From: Deltaproteobacteria bacterium
GTDB lineage: Bacteria; Desulfobacterota; Desulfarculia; Adiutricales; Adiutricaceae
Direction: 5' to 3'
Assembly (NCBI GenBank): GCA_031288415.1
Contig: JAITRL010000144.1
Coordinates: 1 to 45,034, forward strand
DNA: 45,034 bases
Under the pieces are notes generated by a model. That model saw only the letters and a list, made by a program, of their open reading frames with translations, did not search any database and was not told where the DNA came from. A program made the translations under genes and the position numbers. Positions 34,856 through 43,732 of this stretch are shown here, piece by piece; the stretch's first letter is position 1, and each line of letters opens with the position of its first letter.

Positions 34856-35476
34856 ATGCCCCAAGGCGCAAGCCGCCGCGTCCACCGCGGCACCACCATC
34901 ATCCTGGTACGCCACAAAGGCACCGTGGCCGTGGCCGGGGACGGCCAGGTCTCCATGGGAGGGACCGCCATCAAGCACACCGCCCGCAAGATCCGCAGGC
35001 TTTACCATGACAAGATCATCTGCGGCTTCGCCGGCTCAACCGCCGACGCGCTCACTATCCTCGAGCGCTTCGAGGACCATCTGAGCCAGTACTCCGGAAA
35101 TTTCACCCGGGCGGCGGTGGAGCTGTCCAAGAAATGGCGCACCGACAGGGGCCTCAGGCACCTCGAGGCGGTGCTTCTGGCGGCCGACCGCGAGAAGAGC
35201 CTGCTGATCTCCGGCGTGGGAGACGTGCTCGAGCCAGACGACAACATCCTCGCCACCGGCTCCGGAGGAAACTACGCCCTGGCGGCCGCCCGCGCCATGA
35301 TCCGCGAGGCGCCGCAATTGGACGCCCCCTACGTCTGCCGCCAGGCGCTGAAGATCGCCTCGGAAATCTGCGTGTACACCAACGACTGCCTGTCAATGGA
35401 GACCCTCGAGTCCGTAGCCCCTGCGGGGGAGGCCGCCCCGGAACCCGAACAACCCCTCCCGCCCGGCGAGGCGTAG
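34856..35476 (+). CDS. hslV: ATP-dependent protease peptidase subunit HslV (ClpQ)
   Basis: A 206-residue proteasome-like threonine protease forming the proteolytic core of HslUV. The catalytic N-terminal threonine should be Thr13 in RGTTIILVRHKG after removal of a 12-residue propeptide, longer than the single Met common in E. coli-type HslV. GDGQVSMG, GFAGSTADALTILERFE and AAVELSKKWRTDR are conserved. ATG 34856 has GAGG upstream. The C-terminal acidic/proline tail after SMETL is an extension. hslU follows after 440 bases. Confidence 0.95.
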   Translation: MPQGASRRVHRGTTIILVRHKGTVAVAGDGQVSMGGTAIKHTARKIRRLYHDKIICGFAGSTADALTILERFEDHLSQYSGNFTRAAVELSKKWRTDRGLRHLEAVLLAADREKSLLISGVGDVLEPDDNILATGSGGNYALAAARAMIREAPQLDAPYVCRQALKIASEICVYTNDCLSMETLESVAPAGEAAPEPEQPLPPGEA

Positions 35477-35918
35477 CGGGGGCGCCTCCGCTCTTCCCCC
35501 GGCCTCCCTTGCGGGCGCCCCCCCCGGAGGCCCCCCCGCCTGCCGGAAGGCCCCTAAGAGGGCTTAGGCCGTGTATATCCGCCCGCTTTCGGTTATCATG
35601 CTGAATCGCGCCGCAGCCGAGCGGATTACGCGAGAACCCTCGCCCGCCCTGCGGGAACCCTCGCGCAAGCCTCCGGCCGCCCTCTAAGGCGCCTTCCGCC
35701 CGCTTTTACGGGCGCCCTCCGCCCGCCGGCCTGAAGCGCCCCTCGCGCGGGCCTGCGCCATGCGCGAGGGGCGCCTTCCGCCCGCCCGCCTGTGCCAAGG
35801 CGGGCCTCATGCGCTCCCCGCGGCCTCCCGGCCCGGGGCTCCCGCGCCTGCCTCCCCGGCCTTGGAGGAACGGGAACCAAGGCCGATCACGCCTCCGCCC
35901 CCCGACATCCTGAATGCC
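35477..35918. other. hslV-hslU intergenic region
   Basis: No gene seen. It is rich in GCCCGCC words. GTGTATATCC (about 35571) and GGTTATCATG (about 35591) are the only AT-containing promoter-like words, without a clear -35. Confidence 0.5.
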
Positions 35919-37304
35919 ATGAACACCAGCACCAGCCTCAGCGAAAAACACCGCCCCCAGCCCGAGCTTAACCTAACCCCCAGGGAGATAGTCACCGAGC
36001 TCGACCGTTTCATCATCGGCCAGAAGGAGGCCAAGAGGGCGGTCGCCATCGCCCTCCGGAACCGCTGGAGGCGGCTCATGACCCCTCCGGAGATGCGCGA
36101 TGAGATCGCCCCCAAGAACATCATCATGATCGGCCCCACAGGCGTCGGCAAGACCGAGATCGCCCGCAGGCTCGCCAGGCTCACGCGCTCGCCCTTCATC
36201 AAGGTGGAGGCCTCCAAGTACACCGAGGTTGGCTACGTGGGACGGGACGTGGAGTCCATGATCCGCGAGCTCATGGACTTGGCGGTCTCCATGGTGCTTT
36301 CCGAGGAGCGCGAGAAGATGGCCTCCAAGGCCGCGGAGCTGGCCGAGGAGCGCATCCTGGACCTGCTGCTGCCTGCCTTCAACAAGGCCGAGAGGTCCAA
36401 GGCCGGATCCGAGGGCCAGCCCCCCACCACCCGCGCCAAGCTCCGGCGGCTGCTCAAGGAGCGGCGCCTGGACGAGCGCGACATCCCGCTGGAGGTGGAG
36501 CAGTCCACGCCCCAGCCCATGACGCGGATCTTCACCAACATCGGCCTGGACGAGATGGAGAAGAACCTCAACGAGGCCATGAGCCAGCTCTTCCCCAAAA
36601 AGAGCCACAAGCGCATGGTGAAGGTGAGCGAAGCGCGGGAAATCCTCACCCATGAGGAGGCCGGGAGGCTCGTCGAGATGGACAAGGTGGTCTCTGAGGC
36701 CAAGACCAGGGTCGAGCAGCACGGCATAGTCTTCATCGACGAGATCGACAAGGTGGCCGGCCGCGAGTCCAAGACCGGCCCGGACATCAGCCGCGAGGGG
36801 GTCCAGCGCGACCTGCTCCCCCTGGTGGAGGGATCCACCGTGCCCACCAAGCACGGCCCGGTCAAGACCGACCACATCCTTTTCATCGCCGCAGGGGCCT
36901 TCCACGTGGCCAAGCCCAGCGACCTGATCCCGGAGCTCCAGGGCCGCTTCCCCATCCGGGTAGAGCTCACGAGCCTCACCAAGGACGACTTCGTGAAGAT
37001 CCTCACCGAGCCCCAGAACGCCCTTATCCTGCAGTACCAGACGCTCCTTTCGACCGAGAAGGTCGAGCTGGAGTTCACGCCCGAGTCGGTCGAGGAGCTC
37101 GCCTCCATGGCCTGCGAGGTCAACGAGAAGCAGGAGAACATCGGGGCCAGGAGGCTCTCGACCATCATGGAGAAGCTCCTGGACGAGATCTCCTTCGACG
37201 CGCCCGAGATCTCCCCCACCAAGATCATCGTCTCCGCGGGCTACGTCCGCGAGAAGCTGGCCGGCGTGGTGGGGAACGTGGACCTTACCCGGTACATCCT
37301 CTAG
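35919..37304 (+). CDS. hslU: HslU (ClpY) AAA+ unfoldase
   Basis: A 461-residue ATPase that unfolds and feeds substrates to HslV. Walker A GPTGVGKT (72-79), pore loop GYVG (105-108), Walker B VFIDEIDK, the intermediate domain with [21 protein letters not shown]-like helices, GRFPIRVEL and sensor IGARRL are all present. The C-terminal end (DLTRYIL) is the part that inserts into HslV. ATG 35919 is chosen because the family N-terminus follows closely and length then fits; upstream in-frame sequence is low-complexity. Confidence 0.97.
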   Translation: MNTSTSLSEKHRPQPELNLTPREIVTELDRFIIGQKEAKRAVAIALRNRWRRLMTPPEMRDEIAPKNIIMIGPTGVGKTEIARRLARLTRSPFIKVEASKYTEVGYVGRDVESMIRELMDLAVSMVLSEEREKMASKAAELAEERILDLLLPAFNKAERSKAGSEGQPPTTRAKLRRLLKERRLDERDIPLEVEQSTPQPMTRIFTNIGLDEMEKNLNEAMSQLFPKKSHKRMVKVSEAREILTHEEAGRLVEMDKVVSEAKTRVEQHGIVFIDEIDKVAGRESKTGPDISREGVQRDLLPLVEGSTVPTKHGPVKTDHILFIAAGAFHVAKPSDLIPELQGRFPIRVELTSLTKDDFVKILTEPQNALILQYQTLLSTEKVELEFTPESVEELASMACEVNEKQENIGARRLSTIMEKLLDEISFDAPEISPTKIIVSAGYVREKLAGVVGNVDLTRYIL

Positions 37305-37492
37305 AATCCTCGCTCATCTCAAAGGGACCGCCCCCCCGCCGCCCGGCTCCCCCCGCTCAGGACGGCCGCCGCTTTCGCCTGCCCCCCGGCCTGTCCTTTT
37401 CCAGCCTCCCGCCCCGGCGGCCTTAAGCCCCCCGCCGCCGCGGCGCCCCGCCCCTCGCGCCGCGCCCCCGCCATCGCCCGGAGACAGGCACC

Positions 37493-38371
37493 GTGCCAGA
37501 AGACAACCAGGACTCCGTAAGGGCCGAACACCTCATCGAGGCGCTCCCCTACATCCTCGCCTACCAGGGCGCGACGATCGTGATTAAGTTCGGGGGGCAC
37601 GCCATGCTTTCCGAGCCGCTCAAGGACGGCTTCGCCAAGGACGTGACCCTCCTGCGCCTTTTGGGCTTCAAGCCCGTGGTGGTCCACGGGGGCGGGCCAG
37701 GCATCAACCGTATGCTCGACCGCCTGAGCATCGGCTCCAGGTTCGTGGAAGGCCTCAGGTACACCGACCCCGATACCCTCGAGGTGGTGGAGATGGTCCT
37801 CTCCGGAAACATCGGCAAGGACATCGTCAGCCGCGTCTCCCAGGCCGGAGGCAGCGCCGTGGGGCTCTCCGGCAAGGATGCCCTCCTCATAGAGGCCAGG
37901 AGGGCCAAAGGCCCCGTCGGCCCTGACGGGCAGGAGCTGGACATCGGCCTAGTGGGCGAGCCCGTCTCAGTGAACAGGGCCCTGGTCGATCACCTGGGGG
38001 ACGGGGGCTTCATACCGGTCATAGCCCCCGTGGGGACAGACCGCGGCGGCGGCTCCTGGAACATCAACGCCGACACCGCCGCCGCCGCCGTGGCCGTGGG
38101 GCTCAAAGCCAGGCGCCTTATCCTGCTCACGGACGTCGAGGGGGTGCTTGACCGGGAAGGAAAGCTCATCGTCTCCCTGGACCGCGCGCGCATCGCGGAA
38201 CTCAGGCGGGAAGGCCTCGTCACCGGCGGCATGATACCCAAGCTGGACTGCTGCGTCAGCGCCCTGGAAAACGGCTGCGCCGCGGCCTCCATCATCGACG
38301 GGCGCGTGCCGCACTCGCTGCTCCTGGAGATCTTCACCCACCGGGGCTGCGGAACCGAAGTGCGCCTGTAG
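37493..38371 (+). CDS. argB: N-acetylglutamate kinase
   Basis: A 292-residue kinase phosphorylating N-acetylglutamate, the second step of arginine synthesis. VIKFGGHAM, VVVHGGGPGIN, NINADTAAAAVA and GGMIPKLDCCVSAL mark the acetylglutamate and ATP sites. An N-terminal helix (VRAEHLIEALPYI) before the catalytic core is typical of arginine-inhibited hexameric forms. GTG 37493 has GGAGA upstream. It is followed by argD and argF on the same strand. Confidence 0.97.
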   Translation: MPEDNQDSVRAEHLIEALPYILAYQGATIVIKFGGHAMLSEPLKDGFAKDVTLLRLLGFKPVVVHGGGPGINRMLDRLSIGSRFVEGLRYTDPDTLEVVEMVLSGNIGKDIVSRVSQAGGSAVGLSGKDALLIEARRAKGPVGPDGQELDIGLVGEPVSVNRALVDHLGDGGFIPVIAPVGTDRGGGSWNINADTAAAAVAVGLKARRLILLTDVEGVLDREGKLIVSLDRARIAELRREGLVTGGMIPKLDCCVSALENGCAAASIIDGRVPHSLLLEIFTHRGCGTEVRL

Positions 38372-38695
38372 GGAAGCCGCGGCCGGCGCGGCTTGCAGGC
38401 AGGCGCCCTCGACAGCCGTGCGGCCCTCTGGTAACATTTTTCCTTCCCGCGCAGGAGCGCGGGCCGATCTCAGGCGTGCGGCGGCCGGCCGCCCCCCGCC
38501 CCGGAGCCAGGCTTCGCCGCCCCTCTCCCGGAAAATGCCCCCGGCCCTCTCCCTTCCGGCGGCGCCGGCCCTCCGGCGCGCCGCCCGGCGCCGCCGTCCG
38601 CTTCCCCCCGCGGCCCCGCCGCCAGCGGCCCGGCGTCGGCCCGCAACCCGTTCCCGACAGTTTCCGGCGGCCCCTTGCCGCCGCAGGAGGCCAAG
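38372..38695. other. argB-argD intergenic region
   Basis: Only GC-rich filler seen, plus GGTAACATTTTTCC near 38431, a possible weak promoter element. It ends in the argD ribosome binding site. Confidence 0.5.
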
Positions 38696-39934
38696 ATGAG
38701 CCCCGCAGGCGCCCCGGGACCCGGACCCCTGTCCACGGCCGAGATAATCTCCCTGTGCGACAGGCACCTGCTCAAAAACGTGGGCCGGCTTCCGCTCGCC
38801 CTGACCAGAGGCAAGGGCCTCAAGGTCTGGGACGCGGAAGGCAAGGAGTACCTTGACTTCATAGCCGGCATCGCCGTCTGCGCCTTCGGGCACTCGCCGG
38901 ACTTCATGGCCGAGGAGCTCGAGCGCCAGGCCCGCGCGCTGATCCACGTCTCCAACCTCTTTTACAACGAGCCCATGGCCAGGCTCGCTGAGCTGCTCAC
39001 CCGCGCCTCAGGGCTCGACAGGGCCTTCTTCTCCAACTCCGGGGCCGAGGCCAACGAGGCCGCCCTCAAGATGGCCAGGAAACACGGGAGGGACAGGTCC
39101 GGCGGCAAGCGCTTCCGCATCGTCAGCGCGATCGGCTCCTTCCACGGCAGGACCATGGGCGCCATCTCCGTCACAGGCCAGCCCGGCCTCCACGAGGGCT
39201 TCCAGCCCCTGTTGCCGGGGGTGACATTCGTGCCGTTCGGTGATTTGGACGCCCTGGACAAGGCCGTGGACGACACGGCCTGCTGCGTGTTCCTGGAGCC
39301 CGTTCAGGGCGAGGGCGGGGTCCTCCCCGCCCCTCCGGGGTACCTCCAGAAGGCCGCGGAGATCGCCCGCTCCCGGGGGGCGCTTCTCGTTCTGGACGAG
39401 GTGCAGACGGGCCTGGGGCGCACCGGGGAGGACTTCGCGTTCCGGCACTTCGGCGTAAAGCCCGACATCCTCACGCTGGGAAAGGCGCTGGGCTGCGGCT
39501 ATCCCGTCGGGGCCACGCTCTCCACGGAGGAGGCGGGGGCCGCCCTCACTCCGGGAACCCATTCCACCACCGTGGGCGGGGCGCCGCTGGCCATGGCGGT
39601 CTCCCTCGCCCTGGCGACCAGGCTCCTGGACAAGGCTTTCCTCGCCTCCGTAGCCGAGACCGGCCGCCACTTTTTCTCCGAGCTCGCGGCCCTGGCGGAA
39701 AAGTTCCCGCAGGCGGTCGAGGAGCCGCGGGGCCTGGGGCTCATGCTGGGCCTCAAGCTCAAGGTCCCTGCGGCCCCCGCGGCGAAAAAGCTCCTGGAAA
39801 GGGGCTTCATCGTGAACGCCACTGCGGACACAGTGTTGCGCTTCGTGCCGCCCCTCACCGTCACCCGCGAGGAGATAGGCCTTCTTGTCCGGGCCCTCTC
39901 CGAGGTCCTGGCGGAGGAAAAGCCGGAAGGCTGA
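38696..39934 (+). CDS. argD: Acetylornithine aminotransferase
   Basis: A 412-residue class III PLP aminotransferase that converts N-acetylglutamate semialdehyde to acetylornithine. The PLP lysine is Lys263 (LTLGKALGCGYPVGA), with Asp234 in LVLDEVQTG contacting the ring nitrogen. FSNSGAEANEAALK and SFHGRTMGA are the PLP-phosphate and active-site blocks. ATG 38696 is preceded by AGGAGG with a 5-base spacer, preferred over an upstream in-frame ATG at 38675. It may also serve as succinyl-diaminopimelate aminotransferase, as many ArgD do. Confidence 0.96.
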   Translation: MSPAGAPGPGPLSTAEIISLCDRHLLKNVGRLPLALTRGKGLKVWDAEGKEYLDFIAGIAVCAFGHSPDFMAEELERQARALIHVSNLFYNEPMARLAELLTRASGLDRAFFSNSGAEANEAALKMARKHGRDRSGGKRFRIVSAIGSFHGRTMGAISVTGQPGLHEGFQPLLPGVTFVPFGDLDALDKAVDDTACCVFLEPVQGEGGVLPAPPGYLQKAAEIARSRGALLVLDEVQTGLGRTGEDFAFRHFGVKPDILTLGKALGCGYPVGATLSTEEAGAALTPGTHSTTVGGAPLAMAVSLALATRLLDKAFLASVAETGRHFFSELAALAEKFPQAVEEPRGLGLMLGLKLKVPAAPAAKKLLERGFIVNATADTVLRFVPPLTVTREEIGLLVRALSEVLAEEKPEG

Positions 39935-40856
39935 AGGGCCCTGGCTCGCGGCCGGGCGCAGGGCGCGCCGTTCCTTCCCTCGCCCGGGGAACGCCGCCCG
40001 TCTTAGGGCCTCGGCCTGAAGGGCTCCGGCGGGGCCTTAACCTCTCCAGGCCGGCCTGAATCACGCAAAGCCCCGCCACGCCAGGCAAAACCCCGTCGCC
40101 GCCCGAAGCTCCGCGGCCTCCGGCCGCAAGACTCCCGTTATCTTCGGCAGGCCCTCGCCCGGAAGCCCTCAGGCGCCTCAAGCCCTTCATTCCGGGGCCC
40201 AGTTGGGTTATCCTGTTCCCCGTGATTCCCCGTGAACGGCTCTCGGACCTGAACGGCGTCCTTTCCCCGGAAGTTCCCGGCCCGGCCTCCAGGCCGCCCT
40301 TCCCCCCCGCCAGGCCTTGTTCCCGGCAAGACCTCCCCTCCTCCCAACCTTTGCCAGGTTGGCCCCCCGCCCGCGCAGGGGGCCTCAGGCGTGTTGCATC
40401 CTCAATGCTTCCCGCCCCCCTGCAAGGGGCCTTGGGCCTTATGCAGCCTCAGGGCTTCCCGCCTCCGGCAGAAGCCGCCGGGCCTTTCGGCCGAAGTCCT
40501 CAGGCTTGCGCCGGTCCATGCCGGAACTGAAGCCGCGACTCGCCCGGAGCCGCGAAGCGGCTTCCCCGCCGCGGACACAGGCCTGCGGCCGCGGAACTCC
40601 GCCGGGACTGCCTCCGCGGTTTTTCCGGAACGCCGAGGCGGCCTTCCGTAATCCTCCCCCGGGTCTCCGGCCGCGTCTTCCGGGCCCTTTCCTGCGGCCG
40701 CTGCCACGCTTGCCTGCGCCGCCCCGCGATCTTCAGAACCCTTGCCGCGGCCCCGCTTGCCGGAGCCTTCCGGCGATCTTCAGAAGCCTTGCCGCAAGCC
40801 GCCCGGAACCTTCCCGGAGGACCGCCGGGCCACATGCCTCATGTCAGGAGGGCCTC
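39935..40856. other. argD-argF intergenic region
   Basis: About 920 bp without a gene I can support. Open frames reading into argF are low-complexity and lack ribosome binding sites. GGGTTATCCTG at about 40205 resembles a -10 region. Confidence 0.55.
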
Positions 40857-41786
40857 ATGCCAGAGCCCAAACACTTCATAACCTTCCGGGACCTGAGCCT
40901 CCAGGAGCTGGGCTCCCTCATCGCCAGGGCGGCCGCCCTTAAGGCCGAGAGGGCCGCGGGGAACTTCCGCCGCGACCATCTGGCGGGGCGCCCGGTCGCC
41001 ATGCTCTTCAGCAAGAACTCCACCCGCACGCGCGTAAGCTTCGAGTGCGCCATAAACGAGCTGGGCGGCCACGCCATAGTCATCAACCTGGGCGACTCGC
41101 AGTGGACCAGGGGCGAGCCGCTGTCCCACACCTCGCGGGTCATGTCGCGCTACGTCTCGGGCGTGGTCATCCGCCACACCAAAGAGGCGGAGCTGGTGGA
41201 GCTCGCCCGGTGGTCCTCGGTCCCGGTGATCAACGCCCTCACCGACGAGCGACACCCCTGCCAGGTGCTGGGGGACCTGCTCACCGTGTCCGAGCGCCTG
41301 GGGCCGGAGGCCCTGCGCGAGGCCCCAGTATGCTGGATAGGGGACGGCTGCAACATGGCGGCCACCTGGCTGGAAGCGGCCGCGGTCTTCGGGTTCCCGC
41401 TGCGGCTGGCCTGCCCGGAGGGTTACCTGCCCGATGCGGAGATCCTCCGGCGCGCCCAGGCCGACAACCCCCGCGTCAAGGTCTGCTCCGCCCCCGCCGA
41501 GGCCGCCGAAGGCGCCCGGGTGGTCACCACCGACGTGTTCGCCTCCATGGGCTTCGAGGCCGAGCGCGACAAGCGCCTGAAGGACTTCCGGGGCTATCAG
41601 GTGAACGCCGGGATCATGGCCAAGGCGGCCCCCGGGGCGGTCTTCCTCCACTGCCTCCCCGCCCATCCCGGCGAGGAGGTGACCGAAGAGGTGATAGAGA
41701 GCCCCGCCTCGGCGGTCTGGGACGAGGCCGAAAACCGCCTCCACGTGCAAAAGGCCCTCCTGGAATACCTTATCCCCGCCCTGTAG
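40857..41786 (+). CDS. argF: Ornithine carbamoyltransferase
   Basis: A 309-residue enzyme joining carbamoyl phosphate to ornithine to give citrulline. STRTR (residues 55-59) binds carbamoyl phosphate, HPCQ follows, and HCLPAHPGEEV near the C-terminus carries the catalytic cysteine of ornithine transcarbamylases, which separates it from aspartate transcarbamylase. ATG 40857 has GGAGG 5-6 bases upstream. It is the third gene of an argB-argD-argF series separated by unusually long spacers. Confidence 0.97.
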   Translation: MPEPKHFITFRDLSLQELGSLIARAAALKAERAAGNFRRDHLAGRPVAMLFSKNSTRTRVSFECAINELGGHAIVINLGDSQWTRGEPLSHTSRVMSRYVSGVVIRHTKEAELVELARWSSVPVINALTDERHPCQVLGDLLTVSERLGPEALREAPVCWIGDGCNMAATWLEAAAVFGFPLRLACPEGYLPDAEILRRAQADNPRVKVCSAPAEAAEGARVVTTDVFASMGFEAERDKRLKDFRGYQVNAGIMAKAAPGAVFLHCLPAHPGEEVTEEVIESPASAVWDEAENRLHVQKALLEYLIPAL

Positions 41787-42093
41787 GGAAACGCTTCCGC
41801 CTGGCCCGTCCGGGCCCCTCCCGGCCCGCGCGGCGCCCTCCCCGGGGCCGGGCTCGCGGGGCCCGTGGCCCGGGCTCGCGGGACCCGGGGCCGGGCTAGG
41901 CCCTTGAGAGCGCTTCCGGGACCCCTCCCCGCAGCCCAGCGCCCTTCCTCCCCCTCCCTAGAGCCTCAGGGCGCGTAGCCCGAAAAACACCCTCGGCAGG
42001 ATACCTCTGACGCCAGAGCGGGCGAGTTCTCCGGCGCTGCCCCCGGAAGACCGCCCCCGGCAGGCTGTCCCGCCCTCCCGAAAGGGGGCATCC
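41787..42093. other. argF-nadB intergenic region
   Basis: No gene. At about 41845-41900 an imperfect repeat of roughly 22 bp (GGGCCGGGCTCGCGGG units) is present. Confidence 0.5.
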
Positions 42094-43725
42094 GTGGCCT
42101 CATTTCACTCCGACTGCCTCGTCATGGGGACCGGCATCGCCGGCCTGAGCTTCGCCCTGAAGGCGGCGCGGTTCGGGCAGGTGCACATCATCGCCAAGAA
42201 CCTCGCCTGCGACACCAACACCAACCTGGCCCAGGGGGGCATCGCCGCCGCCATGGGCGAGGACGACCGCCTGGAACTCCACGTGGAAGACACCCTCAAG
42301 TCCGGCTGCGGGCTCTGCCACGAGGATGCCGTCAGGATAGTGGTGGACGAGGGCCCCCGCATGATCGAGGAGCTCGAGGAGATGGGGGTGTCCTTCACCA
42401 TGCGCCAGGACCGCCCCGACCGCCCTGAGATGGGGCGCGAGGGCGGCCACAGCCGCCGCAGGATAGTCCACGCCAAGGACATGACGGGCCAGGCCGTGCA
42501 GAAGGTCCTGGCCGAAAAGGCCCTGGAACACCCTTCGATCAGGGTCTACGAGTTCTGCCTGGCCCTCGACCTCATCACCGAGCCTGGGAAAGACGGGGCC
42601 ATGCGGGCAGTGGGGGCCTGGGGCCTGGACCGCGTGACGGGGGAGGTGAACGCCTTCTTCGCCAAGACCGTGGTCCTCGCCACCGGCGGCTCCGGCAAGG
42701 TCTACCTCTACACCACCAACCCTGACGGGGCCACGGGGGACGGGCTGGCCATGGGCTGGCGGGCCGGGGCCGAGGCCGCCAACATGGAGTTCGTGCAGTT
42801 CCACCCCACCTGCCTCTTCCACCCCAAGCGCACCAACTTCCTCATCTCGGAGGCGGTGCGCGGCGAGGGGGGAAAGCTCGTCAGCCGCGAGGGGCTCTCG
42901 ATCATGCGCAACCACCCAGACGGCGACCTGGCCTGCCGGGACGTGGTGGCCCTGGCCATAGACGCCGAGATGAAGCGCACCGGGGCCCCCTGCGTGTTCC
43001 TGGACATAACCTCCAAGGACCCGGAGTTCATCCGCAACCGTTTCCCCAAGATTTACGACACCTGCCTCTCCCTGGGCCTGGACATCACCCGCGAGCCTAT
43101 CCCGGTGGTGCCCGCCGCCCACTACCAGTGCGGCGGGCTCCTGGTGGACACGTGGAGCCGCACGAGCCTTCCCGGCCTCTACGCCGTGGGCGAGGTGGCC
43201 TGCACCGGCCTCCACGGGGCCAACCGCCTGGCCTCCAACTCCCTTTTGGAGGCCCTGGTGATGGCCGACCGGGCGGCGAGGGCCGCGCGCGAGGAAATCG
43301 CGGGCGTGCCGGAGCACGCCGGGCCGGAGTCCGCTCACTGGCCTGCGGCGACGCTGGGCCGCGCGCCCTCGGAGGCCGTGCTCATCACCCACAGCTGGGA
43401 GGAGATCCGCCGCTTCATGTGGAACTACGTGGGCCTGGTGCGCTCCGATCACCGGCTCAGGATGGCCCAGGCGCGCCTGCGGCTCGTCAAGGCCGAGATC
43501 GAGGAGTTCTTCCGGAACTTCGAAGTGGACGCTGACCTGGTGGAGGTCCGCAACATCGCGGCAGTGGCGGATCTCATCATCCGCTCAGCCATGGAGCGCC
43601 GCGAGAGCCGCGGCCTCCACTACAGCCTCGACTGGCCGGACCGCGACGACGAGCATTTCAGGAAAGACACCGTGCTCGTGAACCCGCTCCCGTCGGTGCT
43701 CCTCTCCCAGGCGGAAAGGTCCTGA
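42094..43725 (+). CDS. nadB: L-aspartate oxidase
   Basis: A 543-residue FAD enzyme oxidising aspartate to iminoaspartate, the first step of NAD synthesis. The FAD motif GTGIAGLSFALKAA (from residue 12), NLAQGGIAAAM, HSRRRIVHAKDMTG, EFVQFHPTCLF, and HYQCGGLLVD with GLHGANRLASNSLLEALV match NadB rather than succinate dehydrogenase. In anaerobes fumarate serves as electron acceptor. GTG 42094 has AAAGGGGG upstream. nadA and nadC are not in the window. Confidence 0.96.
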   Translation: MASFHSDCLVMGTGIAGLSFALKAARFGQVHIIAKNLACDTNTNLAQGGIAAAMGEDDRLELHVEDTLKSGCGLCHEDAVRIVVDEGPRMIEELEEMGVSFTMRQDRPDRPEMGREGGHSRRRIVHAKDMTGQAVQKVLAEKALEHPSIRVYEFCLALDLITEPGKDGAMRAVGAWGLDRVTGEVNAFFAKTVVLATGGSGKVYLYTTNPDGATGDGLAMGWRAGAEAANMEFVQFHPTCLFHPKRTNFLISEAVRGEGGKLVSREGLSIMRNHPDGDLACRDVVALAIDAEMKRTGAPCVFLDITSKDPEFIRNRFPKIYDTCLSLGLDITREPIPVVPAAHYQCGGLLVDTWSRTSLPGLYAVGEVACTGLHGANRLASNSLLEALVMADRAARAAREEIAGVPEHAGPESAHWPAATLGRAPSEAVLITHSWEEIRRFMWNYVGLVRSDHRLRMAQARLRLVKAEIEEFFRNFEVDADLVEVRNIAAVADLIIRSAMERRESRGLHYSLDWPDRDDEHFRKDTVLVNPLPSVLLSQAERS

Positions 43726-43732
43726 GACGCCG

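Noticed and set aside
29570-40215. Recurring GGTTATCCTG-type words upstream of nadK, hslU and argF
   Set aside because: They may be -10 elements, but no consistent -35 accompanies them, so I did not call promoters.
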